From positions 1,107,192-1,171,191 of the forward strand of contig NW_027192193.1 of NCBI RefSeq assembly GCF_041956535.1: DNA of 64,000 nucleotides. Reading direction: 5' to 3'. Source of the stretch: Calcarisporiella thermophila CBS 279.70 (Eukaryota > Calcarisporiellomycota). The notes beneath the pieces are model-generated. The model did not search any database. It was given only the letters and a program-made list of their open reading frames with translations, and was not told where the DNA came from. The position numbers were made by a program, and so were the translations under genes. Within the stretch, counting starts at the first letter, position 1, and the number at the start of each line of letters is the position of its first letter. Shown piece by piece: positions 28,794 through 40,899 of this stretch.

Positions 28794-31700
28794 ATGGCAA
28801 ACGAAAAATCTATGAGAAAAGAGCAGCAGGAACAGCAAAAACAACAGAACCAACAGGGAGAAAATGATAAGACGAAGAATATAGCCGATGGAAAGAAGAA
28901 GGAGGACGAGAAGAAGGAAGAGGAGATTGTAAGTCAATTAACGCGCGTTTGAATTGAGTGAGGACCCGGCTGATCTGCTAACGACGGATGCTTTTGATTA
29001 GTCGGAAGAAGATCTGCAATTGAAAAATGAACTTGAACTCTTGGTTGAGCGACTAAAGGTTTGATTTACATTATATATATAATTTTTCTCCCTGATCTTA
29101 TCAGTACTTACCCTCAATCCAACCCAATCTATAGGAGGGAAATGCTGATCTCCACCGCCCAGCATTAGAGAGTCTACGTTCTATTATCCGCACCTCCACA
29201 AGTTCCATGACGTCGGTCCCTAAACCTCTTAAATTCCTGAGACCACATTATCCTGAATTATTAGAAGTGTATGAGAACTGGATGGAATCTGACAACAAAG
29301 TAAATACATAATTTTAATTATCGAATGTCATTTGCATGGACATCGCCTCACGTGCTCTTTTTTTTTCAGCGTTTCCTGGCAGATATCCTCTCTGTGCTTG
29401 CCATGACATACTCGGAAGAGGGCAAGCGCGACTCATTAAAGTTCAGACTAATTGGATCTTCAGGCGATCCCGGGTTGTGGGGCCACGAATACGTGCGGTA
29501 AATTATACCTTTTGAACCACTTTATTCAAGCTCCATGCTCATCAATTTCGCTCTATAGTCATCTTGCCGGAGAAATTGGTTCAGAGTACAATCAGAGAGT
29601 ATATGACGAGCAGCCTGTCGATGATATTATGAAGCTTGCTCTAGAAATCGTGCCTTTCTTCCTCAAGCATAATGCTGAAGCCGATGCCGTGGACCTGCTC
29701 CTCGAGCTCGAGGCCATTGATAAATTACCCTCCTTTGTCGACAAGAACACTTACGCACGCGTATGCCTTTACATGGTAAGCTGCGTGAATCTTCTCGTTC
29801 CTCCCGATGACATTGCGTTCCTTGAGACAGCCCACACTATTTATCGCCAACACAACCGTCTGCCCGAGGCATTGCATCTAGCGCTGCGTCTGGGAAATCA
29901 GGAGCTCATTCAGGAAGATTTTGATGCCGCGGCAGAAGACCCGTTGGTACAGAAACAACTAGCATATATTCTGGCCAGACAGAGGATATTGGTCCAAACT
30001 GAGGATGAAGAGTTGCTAAGATGTTTACACAATACTGACTTGTCGGAACATTTCATCGCGTTGGCACGGGAGCTCGATATTATGGAATCGAAGACCCCCG
30101 AGGATATTTATAAGAGCCATTTAGAAAACATCCGTAAGCTATCCCTACATAGACAGAGCCATGCCAATATCTGCTATGCACTTTTACTGACCTTTTGATT
30201 GCTACTCAAGGCTCTGGATTTGGAAGCACCCACGTCGACTCTGCAAGACAAAATCTTGCATCCACTTTTGTAAACGCCTTTGTGAACGCCGGATTCGGCA
30301 ACGACAAGTTGATGGTTGGAGCCGAAGGAAACAATGCTTGGATCTACAAGAATAAGGAGCACGGTATGATTAGTGCGGCGGCGTCGATTGGTATGATCAT
30401 GCAGTGGAACGTGGATGTAGGTTTATCGGAGATCGACAAATACTTGTATTCGAGCGAAGAATACATCAAGGTATGCCATCCCCATCTAATTTGCTTACAA
30501 ACGTGGGGTTGTTTAATCTATATTTCTCCCGCCCTTGCTCCTCGCTGGATAATTAGGCCGGTGCGCTATTGGCAATTGGTATTGTTAACGCGGGTGTGCA
30601 CAACGAATCGGATCCCGCCATGGCACTTCTTTCAGAGCATCTCGTGGAGAGCAAGAGCAGCGTGATGCGCAATTGTGCTATTTTAGGCCTCGGAATCGCT
30701 TATGCTGGAACCGGACGCCTTGAGATCGTCGAGCCTTTGCTTCCACTCGTGAATGATACTGCGATCAGCATGGAGGTTGCGTCACTTGCGGCGCTTGCAG
30801 TCGGCATGATCATGGTCGGGACAGCAGACGGTGATCTGACAAGCACCATGTTGCAGACCATGATGGAGCGAGATGAGGCACAGCTCAAAGAGGGCTGGTC
30901 ACGATTCATGGCACTCGGGCTTGCCCTTCTTTACCTAGGCAAGCAAGAAGCATCGGACGCAGCCTTGGAAACATTGCGTGCGATTGAACACCCTCTTGGG
31001 AAACAGGCGGCCGTCCTTGTGGAGATTGCGTCCTATGCTGGAACCGGCAACGTGTTGAAAGTCCAGAAGATGCTGCATCTTTGCAATGATCATTTGGACA
31101 AAGAGAAGGAAGATGACTTACACCAAGCATTCGCCGTACTAGGTGTCGCCCTTATCTCGATGGGAGAGGACATTGGAGCAGAGATGTGCCTGCGGATGTT
31201 CAACCACTTGGTAGAGTTTCATTTTCTGCTTATAGCCAACCATGTTTGGCGATAAATTTATGCCGGCACTGATATGCTTTATTTTCTTCAACCCATCCTA
31301 GATGCATTATGGTGAGCCCGTCATCCGCCGGTCCGTCCCGCTCGCTCTCGGCCTCCTTTGTGCCTCCAATCCTCTCCTAACTGTACTTGACACTCTAAGC
31401 AAATACTCGCACGACTCAGACTCGGACGTAGCCATCAACGCTATCTTCGCGATGGGTATTGTTGGTGCTGGAACCAACAACGCTCGCCTTGCACAAATGC
31501 TCCGTCAACTTGCCTCCTATTACCACAAAGAGCCTAGCTGCTTGTTCATGGTGCGCATTGCACAAGGCCTGCTGCATATGGGCAAGGGCACCATGTCGAT
31601 CAATCCTTACCACTCGGATCGGCAGATCATGTCTTCGACGGCACTTGCTGGACTCTGGGCGACTATCCTTGCCTTCACAGATACAAAGACCTGTAAGTGC

Positions 31701-32072
31701 TGGCCCTTATCTGGCACGCTTAATGCTTTCCCTCCTAATGTTTCTGCGATTGCCTCCTTAGTTATCCTCGGTCGTTCTCACTACCTCCTCTACCTCCTCG
31801 CCAACGCCATGTATCCTCGATTCCTCATCACTCTTGACGAAAACCTGAACTCGCTTCCAGTGAGTGTGCGTGTTGGTCAGGCGGTCGACGTGGTGGGACA
31901 AGCCGGAAGGCCCAAGACCATCACTGGTTTCCAGACACACTCCACTCCGGTGCTATTGGCCCATTCCGAACGTGCGGAACTTGCCACCGAGGAGTATGTG
32001 GCGTTAACGCATGCATTGGAGGGCTTTGTGATCTTGAGGAAGAACCCAGACTATATGGAGGAAATGCATTAG
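28794..32072 (+). CDS. RPN1: 26S proteasome regulatory subunit RPN1
   Basis: RPN1 (PSMD2) is a base subunit of the 19S particle that docks ubiquitin receptors, UBL proteins and Ubp6. At least eight exons join in frame, with introns starting near 28928, 29059, 29302, 29498, 30140, 30471, 31212 and 31693. Recognisable blocks: a Gln/Lys-rich start ([15 protein letters not shown]), [79 protein letters not shown], and the PC (proteasome/cyclosome) repeats rich in Gly/Ala: [63 protein letters not shown], and [20 protein letters not shown]. The C-terminus is [20 protein letters not shown]...LRKNPDYME. Length (about 900 residues) fits the family. It shares a promoter region with the DCN1-like gene. 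Confidence 0.95.
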
Positions 32073-32546
32073 AAATGGCATCGTCTCTTCCCAACTCCAC
32101 TATCTAAACCCGCTTACAATTTCTATTTTCGAATAGCTATTTTCTTTTACATTTTTTTTTATTGGGGGAGGTATGGGTGTTTGTGTGAATAAATAAAGTA
32201 CGTTTTACACTGTTATTGGAGTGAATTGTTACCCTTTAGCTCTAGATGTGACCAACCATGTCAAGATTCGTCGCCATGATGAAAGAGTCTAAGAGCAAAC
32301 GTTCAAACTTTAATATATATATATATTTGAGGAAATCAAGGGTAAAGGGCCCCAAAGCATTAGAGGGATAAAGCACAATGGATATATTCCAAGGTTTTGA
32401 AATAATAAAAAAGTTACAGCGAAAACGAAGATCAAGACTAATATTACAAAGGATACAAGACATGATGGGTTAGATGAAAGAGTAGTGTTTTTTTCCAGGT
32501 GCCACGATCATCCCTCCCCTTTCCTGCAAATATGCCGTGAATGTGT
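32073..32546. other. Convergent 3' intergenic region
   Basis: 474 bp between RPN1 and permease A, AT-rich, with an (AT)n stretch at about 32313-32327. No gene supported. Confidence 0.45.
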
Positions 32547-34075
32547 TTAATGCAAACCTCCTCCTCCAGCGCCACCCTGAACGGCCGAGATTAAGCCCTT
32601 CACTGCGTCAATACTGCCAATGATTGCGCCGGCGACACCCACTACCACCGCCAGCACACACCAGAGCAACTCATACCACCGGAAGCTTCTCCAGCCATAG
32701 AGCTTCACGTAGAAGAGAATCGGGAAGATGAAGACCACAGCGCCCTGCCCCGCAGAGCCCAGCAAAGACATAACGTTGTCGAAGTACGGAACGACAACAG
32801 CAATCACTGCGCAAACGCCAATGGTGGTGATCCGAACGGCCGCCCGCAGAAGGAACTCCATCTTGGCGGAGCGGTGGACTAGGTCAATTTTGAACATCTT
32901 CTCGATTTCAAGCGCAAAGGAGGTTAGATATAGCGGGGTTGCGAGCAAGACGTGCACCGTGATGAAGATGATGGCCACGGTGCGGGGGGCCTCGTGCGGG
33001 AGGTTGTTATAGATGGGCGAGACGGTGTTTTGGCCAAAAACATAGTAGGCCGGGATGCCCACCAAGAGATAGAGCAACGTGACACTAGCAAGGCCGAAGT
33101 TGAAGGTTGCGTTCCAGTGCGAGGGTTTTTTCATGGTCCCTTCGACATGAGGATAGACAACGTTGCCGCCATAACCGAAAGCAAAGGTTGCCAGGGCGAT
33201 GGGAAGGTTCTCAGGGATGATGCGCTCGTGATAGATATTGGCCGGAGGATTTGTAACTTGGATGTGAAGCGCGACCACGACGACAATGATGATGGTGACA
33301 GTGGTGGTCAGAGCACCGAAGATACTAAATGGGGGGAAATGAGAGGTCAGTCCTCGACGACGCAACCGGAGCAGAATCAATAAAGGCTGACATACCTGAG
33401 AATAGCGACTTCCTTCATGGTCTTTGTAAGGACGAAGGGAGCAGCCATAATGGCGGCGAGAATGAAAGTCCACGCCTTCATGCCCAAATTGACGCCCAAA
33501 GGAAACAAGAGCTGCTGGAAGTTGTCGCCGGCAAGGATCAGGTAAAGAATAGGGGTCCCAAGCAGGATGATAAAGTAGAAGAAGGTGACGAGGTATTTGC
33601 CCACTTTGCCGAACGCATGCTCACCGGCATCCATATAGCTGCTCAACCGATGCTCTGCCCCTTTATAGTAGAGACACTTGATCAGTGCAACGCCGGAGTA
33701 GGCTGCCATAAGATGTGCCAAGATCAGAAGTCCGAAGCCAGCCAAGCCGCTCTGCTTCACGGCGTGTGGAACACCCAGAGAACCGCTACCCGCCACTGCG
33801 CATACGATGTTGACGTATGCGGTCCAAGAGGAGGCGTTCCGCTCCACATGGTGTCCATGGTGCTCGATCTTTTCGCCCTGCTCGGCGGAGCCATCGTCGC
33901 TGACTGCCTTCAGGGACTCGATATGAACCTGACTCGCATAATGATCTAATACCGGGGCGCCCCCATAGGAGAATCAATATCAGCAAAGGGGCCAGGCTTC
34001 GGGGGCCTCTAGGATGCTCTTACCTGTATTAGCTTTTTCACTAGTAGGTGTTGTTAATGAGTTTATGGTTGTCAT
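32547..34075 (-). CDS. AAAP-family amino-acid transporter, copy A
   Basis: Three exons (34075-34024, 33945-33396, 33324-32547) encode 459 residues. Amino acid/auxin permease (SLC32/36/38-like) with about eleven membrane segments after a ~65-residue hydrophilic N-terminus. Family features: WTAYVNIVCAVAGSGSLGVPHAV in helix 1 with the unwound GSGxLGxP substrate segment, ATFAFGYGGNVVYPHVEGTMK, a loop PSHWNATF, and ALEIEKMFKID. Substrate and membrane (plasma or vacuolar) cannot be decided from sequence. It is closely similar to copy B at 37690-39222, with introns at equivalent positions, so the pair arose by duplication. The C-terminus is Gly-rich (GGAGGGGLH). Confidence 0.9.
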
Positions 34076-35144
34076 GTTGGAATTAGATTCTTTTTTTTGG
34101 AACCGACTTAATTTTTGTTGGGAGGGGGGAGTCAGTAAACAAGGGGGGATGGGTATAAGAGGAAGGTTTTTAATAGGGAAACAAAAAGCAGGGGAAGGGA
34201 AACCGGGAACGTCGCCTTCCTTTAAATAACAATGAGTGGAATCAAAAGGAAGCCTTTTTGGGTTCCATTGCACTCCTCTTCAAACTAAGCATCCCTCCCC
34301 TTGTCGACCGTGCAACGAATCTTTATGAACCTGAGTTCGGATCGGAATGCCAAATGCGAGGGGGAGGAAACCAAGGCCTGCTTTTCAAGATTAGAGTTGA
34401 CGGGCACAAGCACACCTTGAACGCTAGATGCCTCATCATGCCGGCGCAGGCAGGGATCCTTGCGCCATCCCGAGTCGCGACGGTGCGCCGGCAAGGCGCA
34501 GGACGGAGGCTGGCGCTTATCGCCCCCCATCACCTAGAGACACCAAGAGTCGCACGAGGTTGAGCGCACCCAGTGACCCGCAACCGCTCCTGAGTATCAA
34601 AAGGCCCTCGAAATAATTCTCCGACCTCTTTAATTTTTTTTCCACACACAACAACTCCTCTCCTTTCCACTCGAAATACCCCTTGACTCATTGTCGTGCG
34701 TTCATAGCGCAGCGCGGAGTGGTACTAGCTCTGCGCAATGAGATCAAAAGGAAGGAGCTAGATACAAAGCCTTGTGATGTGATTTTTAAGCAGCAACCAA
34801 AAGGAGATTATTAATGCAGTATTTAGTAAAAGATCGTAGCCTCTGTCTCCTTTTGTATGTATGGATGTCACGGCTCGTTTTAGGCCCCTGCGAGGCCCTT
34901 TTGCCTCGACTGCACTAAGGGTGCAGGTCGAATTCCCCAAAAATACAACCCTGCTTGCTGGGCAGGGCCTCGCACCCGTGGCTTGCCTTTATTTTTGTTT
35001 GTGTATACTTTTTTCGTTACAAAGCGCTTACTAAGACCCGCCTCAAAGTGTCAACAAATGCAAGCCACCGCTTTCGTCATCGACGAAGCCTCTGGAATAC
35101 GCATTTGCAAGTCACCAAGCGAGAACAAGGTCACGGAAGCCATT
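34076..35144. other. Intergenic region with GC-rich patch and nested inverted repeats
   Basis: About 1.07 kb between permease A and PET117. It holds a GC-rich segment at about 34430-34560 with a hairpin TGCGCC-ggcaa-GGCGCA (34484-34500), and a nested inverted-repeat structure at 34889-34974 (listed separately). No protein gene is supported; in-frame translations here look like bacterial interspersed-repeat peptides. Confidence 0.5.
34889..34974. repeat. Nested inverted repeat (possible structured RNA or DNA element)
   Basis: Outer arms of 11 bp are perfectly complementary: TGCGAGGCCCT at 34889-34899 and AGGGCCTCGCA at 34964-34974. Inside is a second stem, TCGAC/GTCGA plus TGCAC/GTGCA (34906-34915 with 34921-34931), with one bulged G and loop TAAGG. 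A third, competing stem CCCTGC/GCAGGG lies at 34949-34967. It does not fit a tRNA. Whether it is transcribed is unknown. Confidence 0.6.
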
Positions 35145-35464
35145 ATGTCAACAAGGGCCAAGCTAACCTTCGTGGGGGCGACACTTATCACGGGAGGCAT
35201 CGTCTGGAGTGTGCATCACCAGCAGGAGGTGGAGCGTGAGGTGAGTCTACAAGAAGCAAATCATGGTATATATTGTGTTTTTATGTTCTTTACTCAATCA
35301 TTCCGGTTTGCTCGTAGAACATGCACAAAGGCATTCTCCGCGATGAAGAACGGAGGGCTCGCAAGCTACAACAGGAGCAGAATCGACTAGATCTGGCGGT
35401 GCAGAAGGCCCTGCAGGAAAAACTCGAGAAATTGGATCCAGTGGACCACAAATCATCCGATTGA
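35145..35464 (+). CDS. PET117: PET117-like cytochrome c oxidase assembly factor
   Basis: Two exons (35145-35240, 35318-35464) encode 80 residues. PET117 is a small inner-membrane mitochondrial protein needed for complex IV assembly, linked to heme A synthase oligomers. Features: a single N-terminal membrane helix (AKLTFVGATLITGGIVWSVH), then QQEVERENMHKGILRDEERR, the conserved Arg-x-x-(M/L)H-x-G-(I/V)-x-R-D block, and a Lys/Glu-rich helix. Length fits the family. An in-frame ATG at 35058 would add 29 residues, but homologues start directly before the helix, so I chose 35145. Confidence 0.85.
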
Positions 35465-35619
35465 GCCCCTCGTATAGATATTCCTCTGTACAATACCATT
35501 TTCCACTTCCTCTTTTCCCCTGTTAAATAGAACTCTTTTTTTATTATTGTTATATGGCTTTTGGTGCTATATACAGTCTCTAAAAGAGCAATGGAAGCGA
35601 AAACAAAATAAGTACAAAA

Positions 35620-36991
35620 TTAATGTCCAAATTTATCAAACACCTTCTCTACAAGCTGGGAGTACTCCTCAATCTCCATTCTTGCACTCGACTTGAGCTC
35701 GCTCTGAAGCCAAGACTTTAAATCCGAGCCAGATGAGCATTGCTGAGGGTGTTTTGTGCGAACACTCAGGTAAGCCCGCAGCACTTTTTCGCGCAAATCT
35801 AGCCCAATGCCTTGATCGGTTCCCCCCGCCTTGAAAAGAGTCCCCTCCAATTTTTGGCACCACTCAGAAGGCCACTCATCCTCTCCCCCAGGCACTATCT
35901 CGCCCCAGGGATCTGCCTTCTGGAAGATCAGGCCCTCCGTGGTGTTCTTCTTCTCCGGCGGCTGAGTCACCATATCAGGGTTGCACACGTCGGCTACCAT
36001 GACTACACATTTAGCACGCAACTCGTCGCTCTTCGCGTGAGAGTACACTTGAGCTAGTCGCTGCATTCCTTGTTCATGGAAGAAAATGTCCAGCGCCTTT
36101 CGATTTCCACGCACCAAATTAGAAAGAGCGTAGACGAGATATCGCTGTACATGTTCATCTTCCTCCTTGCTTAAACAGTCGAGCAACTTATGGAGAAGAT
36201 GCAGATCTAGGGCAGTTTGCTGCGCAACCGGGTTGTTCTGGCACGCAACCCCCATGACAAGAGCAGCTTTGCTGCGAAGTTCCGATTTTGGACTTTTCAA
36301 CAACTCCATGAGCACCTTCATGGCTGAATCTTCCGTGAGCCGCACCCCGAAATCCAGTTCATGGCTAAGCTCCTCCAGTCCATCCAGCGCAACAATTAGT
36401 TCGTCGTGGGAAGCGGGAGTCGGAGTATAGAGTGTTCGCAGTGTTTTGATATATTGATCAAATGCTTCGCGATCGCTCTGAGGAATATGCGGGTTGGGTT
36501 TATTTGGATTCAAAGCGGGAGAGAGAATCGGATTCTCGTCATTCTTCACAATCTCGTCGAGCTCTGATGGCTTGTGGAGGATGGCCGGACGGCTATTTTC
36601 GTCTTTGTTTTCTTCTGGTTTGACCAAAACGATACTCGATGTCCCCTCAGAAAAAGGTTCGTTGTCCAATTTTGCATATTTCTTGCCGGTGCCGAAATCA
36701 AGCTTTACATGAAGTCCTATTGATATTCATAAAGTTAAAAACTAGTGGTACTAAAAGAAAACTATAATATTCACCTGCTGGAATTTCCTGTCCTTCCAAC
36801 ACCTCTTTGAAGTCCTCTTCAGGTTTAAAGATACGTGGGTAACATGGTCCTCCTGATTCAGGGCAGATCACATCGTCGCTAGCCTGTGTTGAAGCATCCG
36901 ATGCCGCCACCAAGAGTAGAAAAAGAAAGATTGCGGTATAATAAAGAAGAGATGATCTTAATAAACGTCTTAGCCGGTGCGTTTTTAACAT
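35620..36991 (-). CDS. SIL1: SIL1-like ER nucleotide exchange factor
   Basis: Two exons (36991-36775, 36716-35620) encode 437 residues. SIL1 releases ADP from the ER Hsp70 Kar2/BiP. There is an N-terminal signal peptide or anchor (RSSLLYYTAIFLFLLLVAASDA), then the family-specific block VICPESGGPCYPRIFKPEEDF...EGQEIPAGLHVKLDFGTGKKYAKL. Armadillo-type helices follow (ELRSKAALVMGVACQNNPVAQ, VQRYLVYALSNLVRGNRKALD, LRAKCVVMVADVC), as in the Fes1/HspBP1/SIL1 fold. The intron falls in the IPAG|LHV block. The C-terminus is EKVFDKFGH, without an HDEL-type retrieval signal. The signal peptide plus ICPxxxxxCYP block separates it from cytosolic Fes1. Confidence 0.9.
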
Positions 36992-37689
36992 GTTGACCAA
37001 TGCTATATTTCTATTGAAATTCCTGTGGGATCTTATATACACAGAATTTCAAATTACTTCTTCGTGTTCAAATATGATAGGTTTGAGATCTAGAATAGTT
37101 ATCTGACACAGTCTAACCTAACCTATCACATCTAACCTAATATATCTAAACCTGGATTGGAAAGATCAAGGACACACTTCTGAAGAATATTCAAAAAAAG
37201 TCTTTACATATTCTTTGCAATATAATAAATCTTAAATAAATTCACTATACTTTGTTTGGAATATATTCCTAGCATGATATGTGATATTGGACGTCTTTCA
37301 AATAGAGTTGATACTTAGTCGAACAGCCCAATCCTTTGTTGAGCAGTTAATATAACTTATAGAAAATGCTCTCTAATACATTGCAAGTTTTATTCTGAAT
37401 ATTTCGTGTAAAATTTTGACAAGAGTGTTCTGCCGTGAACGGTTGTAACGCATTCACCAACAATAGGCAATCTATACCTTACACACACATAAATATGGTA
37501 AGTATACATGTATCGAGGTTTGTTCTATTCAGTCAACTCAAAATCGAATATTGTTATGGAACTATTTTTCTTAGTGCATAATAAGACAGGTTTATTTTTG
37601 AAATAAGCATGGTAAACGTACAGAGTGGTCAAGGTGTCTAGATTACAAGAATACAATGCATAGCTGATATACATGATGCCAAAAAATTT
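36992..37689. other. AT-rich intergenic region
   Basis: 698 bp, strongly AT-rich, between the SIL1 start and the 3' end of permease B (both minus strand). It includes a repeated CTAACCTA-type motif at about 37110-37147. No gene is supported. Confidence 0.45.
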
Positions 37690-39222
37690 TTAATGCGCGC
37701 CACTAGTCGTTGGCGTTCCTCCATTGACGGCCACAATCAACCCTTTCACTGCATCCACACTCCCAATCACGGCGCCAGCCAGTCCGATGAGCAATGCCAA
37801 CGCACACCACACCAACTCATACCACCGGATGTTCCTCCAACCATAGAGCTTCACGTAGAATAGAATCGGGAAGATAAAGACCACTGCACCCTGCCCGGCA
37901 GCGCCCAGCAATGACATAACATTATCGAAATACGGGACAACAGCCGCAATGACCGCACAAACCACAATGGTCACGGTGCGAACGGCTGCGCGTAGAAGGA
38001 ATTCCAATTTCGCGGTACGGTGAACGCGGTCGATTTTGAAGATACGCTCAATCTCAAGGGCGAAGGAGGTAAGATACAATGGGGTGGCTAGCAAAACATG
38101 CATCGTGATGAATATAACGGCAACCGTGCGAGGAGCTTGTTCAGGGAGGTTATTGTAAACAGGCGAACGAGTCGTCTGGCCATACACGTAGTAGGAAGGA
38201 ATGCCGACCAAGAGATAAAGAATGGTAACGGTCACCAAACTAATATTGAAGGTAGCTGCCCAATGGGAGGGTTTCCTCATGGTTCCTTCGATATGGGGAT
38301 AGACAACGTTGCCACCATAACCGAAGGCAAAGGTTGCCAGGGCAATGGGAAGATTCGAAGGAACAATACGCTCGTGCGAAATATTGGCCGGAGGATCCGT
38401 GATTTGGGTCTGAATGGCAACCACAACGACGATAACGATGGTGACAGTAGTGGTCAATACTCCAAAAATACTACCACCACCCAAAAAATAATAAATTACT
38501 AATGAAAGATTGACAGAAAAGCCAAACTACTTACCTTAATACAGCCACCTCCTTCATGGTCTTTGTGAGAATAAAAGGCACAGCCATGACGGCGGCCAGA
38601 ATGAAAGTCCACGCCTTTTCACTTAAGCCGACTCCGACATGGGAAAGTAGCTGAGCGAAATTACCACCCGCCAAAATCAGATATAGTGTGGGTGTTCCAA
38701 TCAAAATGATGAAGTAGAAAAATGTGACGAGATATTTGCCAATTTTGCCAAACGCATGCTCTCCAACCTCCATATAGCTCCCTAATCTGAACTCGGCGCC
38801 CTTGTAATAGAGGCACCTGATTAATGCTACACCAGAGTAAGCTGCCATAGCATGCGCAAGTATTAACAATGCAAATCCGGCCCATCCACTTTGCTCGACT
38901 GCATGCGGTACACCAAGAGCGCCACTTCCCGCTACCGCACAAACTATGTTGACATAAGCAGTCCAAGTGGAGGCATCCCGGACAGTTTCTTCACCGGTCC
39001 TCGGCAATTTTCGACCATGCTCAGCATCACCATCGTCACTTATGATGGACGAGCGCTTCTTCTGATCGAGATTCTCGATGAAATCCTGGCTTGCATGCTT
39101 TTCTAGGGCTAAATGAGGATATTGTTTATGTTAATGCCTGCTCAGACCAAAGGTAAAAAGCAAATCCATCTTTATTTACATGCAGGTTCAAGTTCCGTTC
39201 TAAGAGAATTCAGTTCAGACAT
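37690..39222 (-). CDS. AAAP-family amino-acid transporter, copy B
   Basis: Three exons (39222-39180, 39108-38535, 38470-37690) encode 465 residues. Same architecture as copy A: a ~70-residue charged N-terminus (MSELNSLRTELEP, ISDDGDAEHGRK), WTAYVNIVCAVAGSGALGVPHAV in the first helix, LATFAFGYGGNVVYPHIEGTM, ALEIERIFKIDRVHR and VVPYFDNVMSLLGAAGQGAV. Both introns occupy the same places as in copy A (near the N-terminus, and inside the SIFG segment), showing duplication of a spliced gene model, not a retrocopy. The N- and C-terminal tails differ most, which suggests separate regulation. Transported amino acids are unknown. Confidence 0.9.
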
Positions 39223-40899
39223 ACCAAATATGGAAACGACGTTGCAAACAACAATAGGGAAGAAGAGGAAGGAGGAAGCGTGGGTATCTTGTTATTGAAT
39301 ACAAACTAAAGATTAGAAATCAGAGGAAAGCAAGGCCGAAACCTTTCCTTTAAATAAACAAACCCTTAGCCCTCTTGCCCAACAGAAGACGTCATAGGCC
39401 TCACTGGTGTTGGTTCCTGAGTTAAGATCGGAACATGAAATACAAAAGGAATCAAAGTAAGATTTCGGGAACAGGTGCACACAAACCCTCTCCCAAGACA
39501 TCCATATAGGTGCGAGGCCGTCTGTCCCTTGTTTCAAGCTACTCATCCTCACTTGACGAGTTCAAGATTCCTAGTGAGAACGTGAGAAAAAAATATATAT
39601 ATATCTATAGCTATCTGCTGGCGAGTTTGTCTATCTCCATTAGATTTCATTGGTGTTTGATTGAAATTTGACATTATTTGCCCCGCAAGTGTTGTATCTA
39701 ATAACGCTGCCTCTACTCCTCCTCACTGAATCTTAGAGGAACCTAGGGCTAACTTTATCACTAGTGCCCCACATGAGATCGCAATAGGCTGTATAGTTTG
39801 GCAGAACCGACAATAAGAAATTAGGCTTTAGATATTGAGGGAAACTTGATTGTATCTGTATCTGTGCTGATGCGGGATTTCATCAAGTCGTCGCTGCTTG
39901 TCTATTGAGGAAGAGAATGGGTGAAAAGAACAAGTGAAATGAGCATTATGGAGGCATTTGACCAACCTGGGTAATAATGGTATAAGCATTTTATTTTTTT
40001 TTTTGTTGGGGTAGGAGGATGAATTTGGTCCCATCACAGTAGCTGAAATTATTTCTATACCACAATTTCCTCTAAGTCGCTAATATTTGACCTCAGCTCT
40101 ATTACAACTAATGAAATCTGCACATTAATTAGTACACGTATGTATGGTGAGCAGAAGACCAGGATCATTTGAGGCAGAATATACTAAAACAGGCAACTTC
40201 AATAACTGCGTAATTTTTGAACGTTTTTCCGGACTTTTCGATTTTACTCGAATAACTTCGAAGCTACAGAGTGTCATCAAACGAGGAAAAAAAATGAACA
40301 TATACGTACAGTATACAAAAAACAGCTATTAAGATATTTTGGTATTCAAAGTAGGATAATTGGAGTATAATTCTTGTCATCAATATTTTTTATCGTTGCA
40401 ATATTCACTATAATCGATTCTTCGAACTATTTCTACAGAAAAAAAAGCGCCTCGCTGAGGTAGTGCTATATCAGGATGCTCTGATCCAAGTAAAGCAGAA
40501 ACTACGACTTATTTTTATCAAATGGTAGTTTTACTTTGCATATTGTTTACGGTAGGTTCGAATAGTGGTGCAATAAGTTTGCAATCTATCCCACCAGCGA
40601 AGTGGATATAGGGCTTTTTTTAAGTACTCTTGTATTACCAATGTCTGGTATCAGCTCTTGCATTGCAGTTTTTAGCGGATAGGTATATTTTATTTATACA
40701 GCTAGGGGATACTATCTGTAATAAAGAATTATTTTTGTTTAACTGAGAATTCGAAAAGATTGTCACTCATTCGCTCCAATACTAAAATATCTCCACATAT
40801 ATCCCAAGTGACGCCACATATCCCAATATTATTTACGAGTTCTCCAAAATAATATTTTCGGCAAAGATCGCGGATCTATACACGAAAAGTGGGAGCAAA
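39223..40899. other. AT-rich intergenic region upstream of U2A' gene
   Basis: About 1.7 kb with no supported gene. Contains (AT)n around 39594-39604, T and A runs, and short open frames without domains. The last ~150 bp hold repeated CACATAT and ATATCCCA blocks ahead of the U2A' start. Confidence 0.45.

Noticed and set aside
34861-34985. tRNA gene suggested by the AGGTCGAATTCC segment
   Set aside because: No matching acceptor stem, D-arm or A-box; the inverted repeats do not form a cloverleaf.
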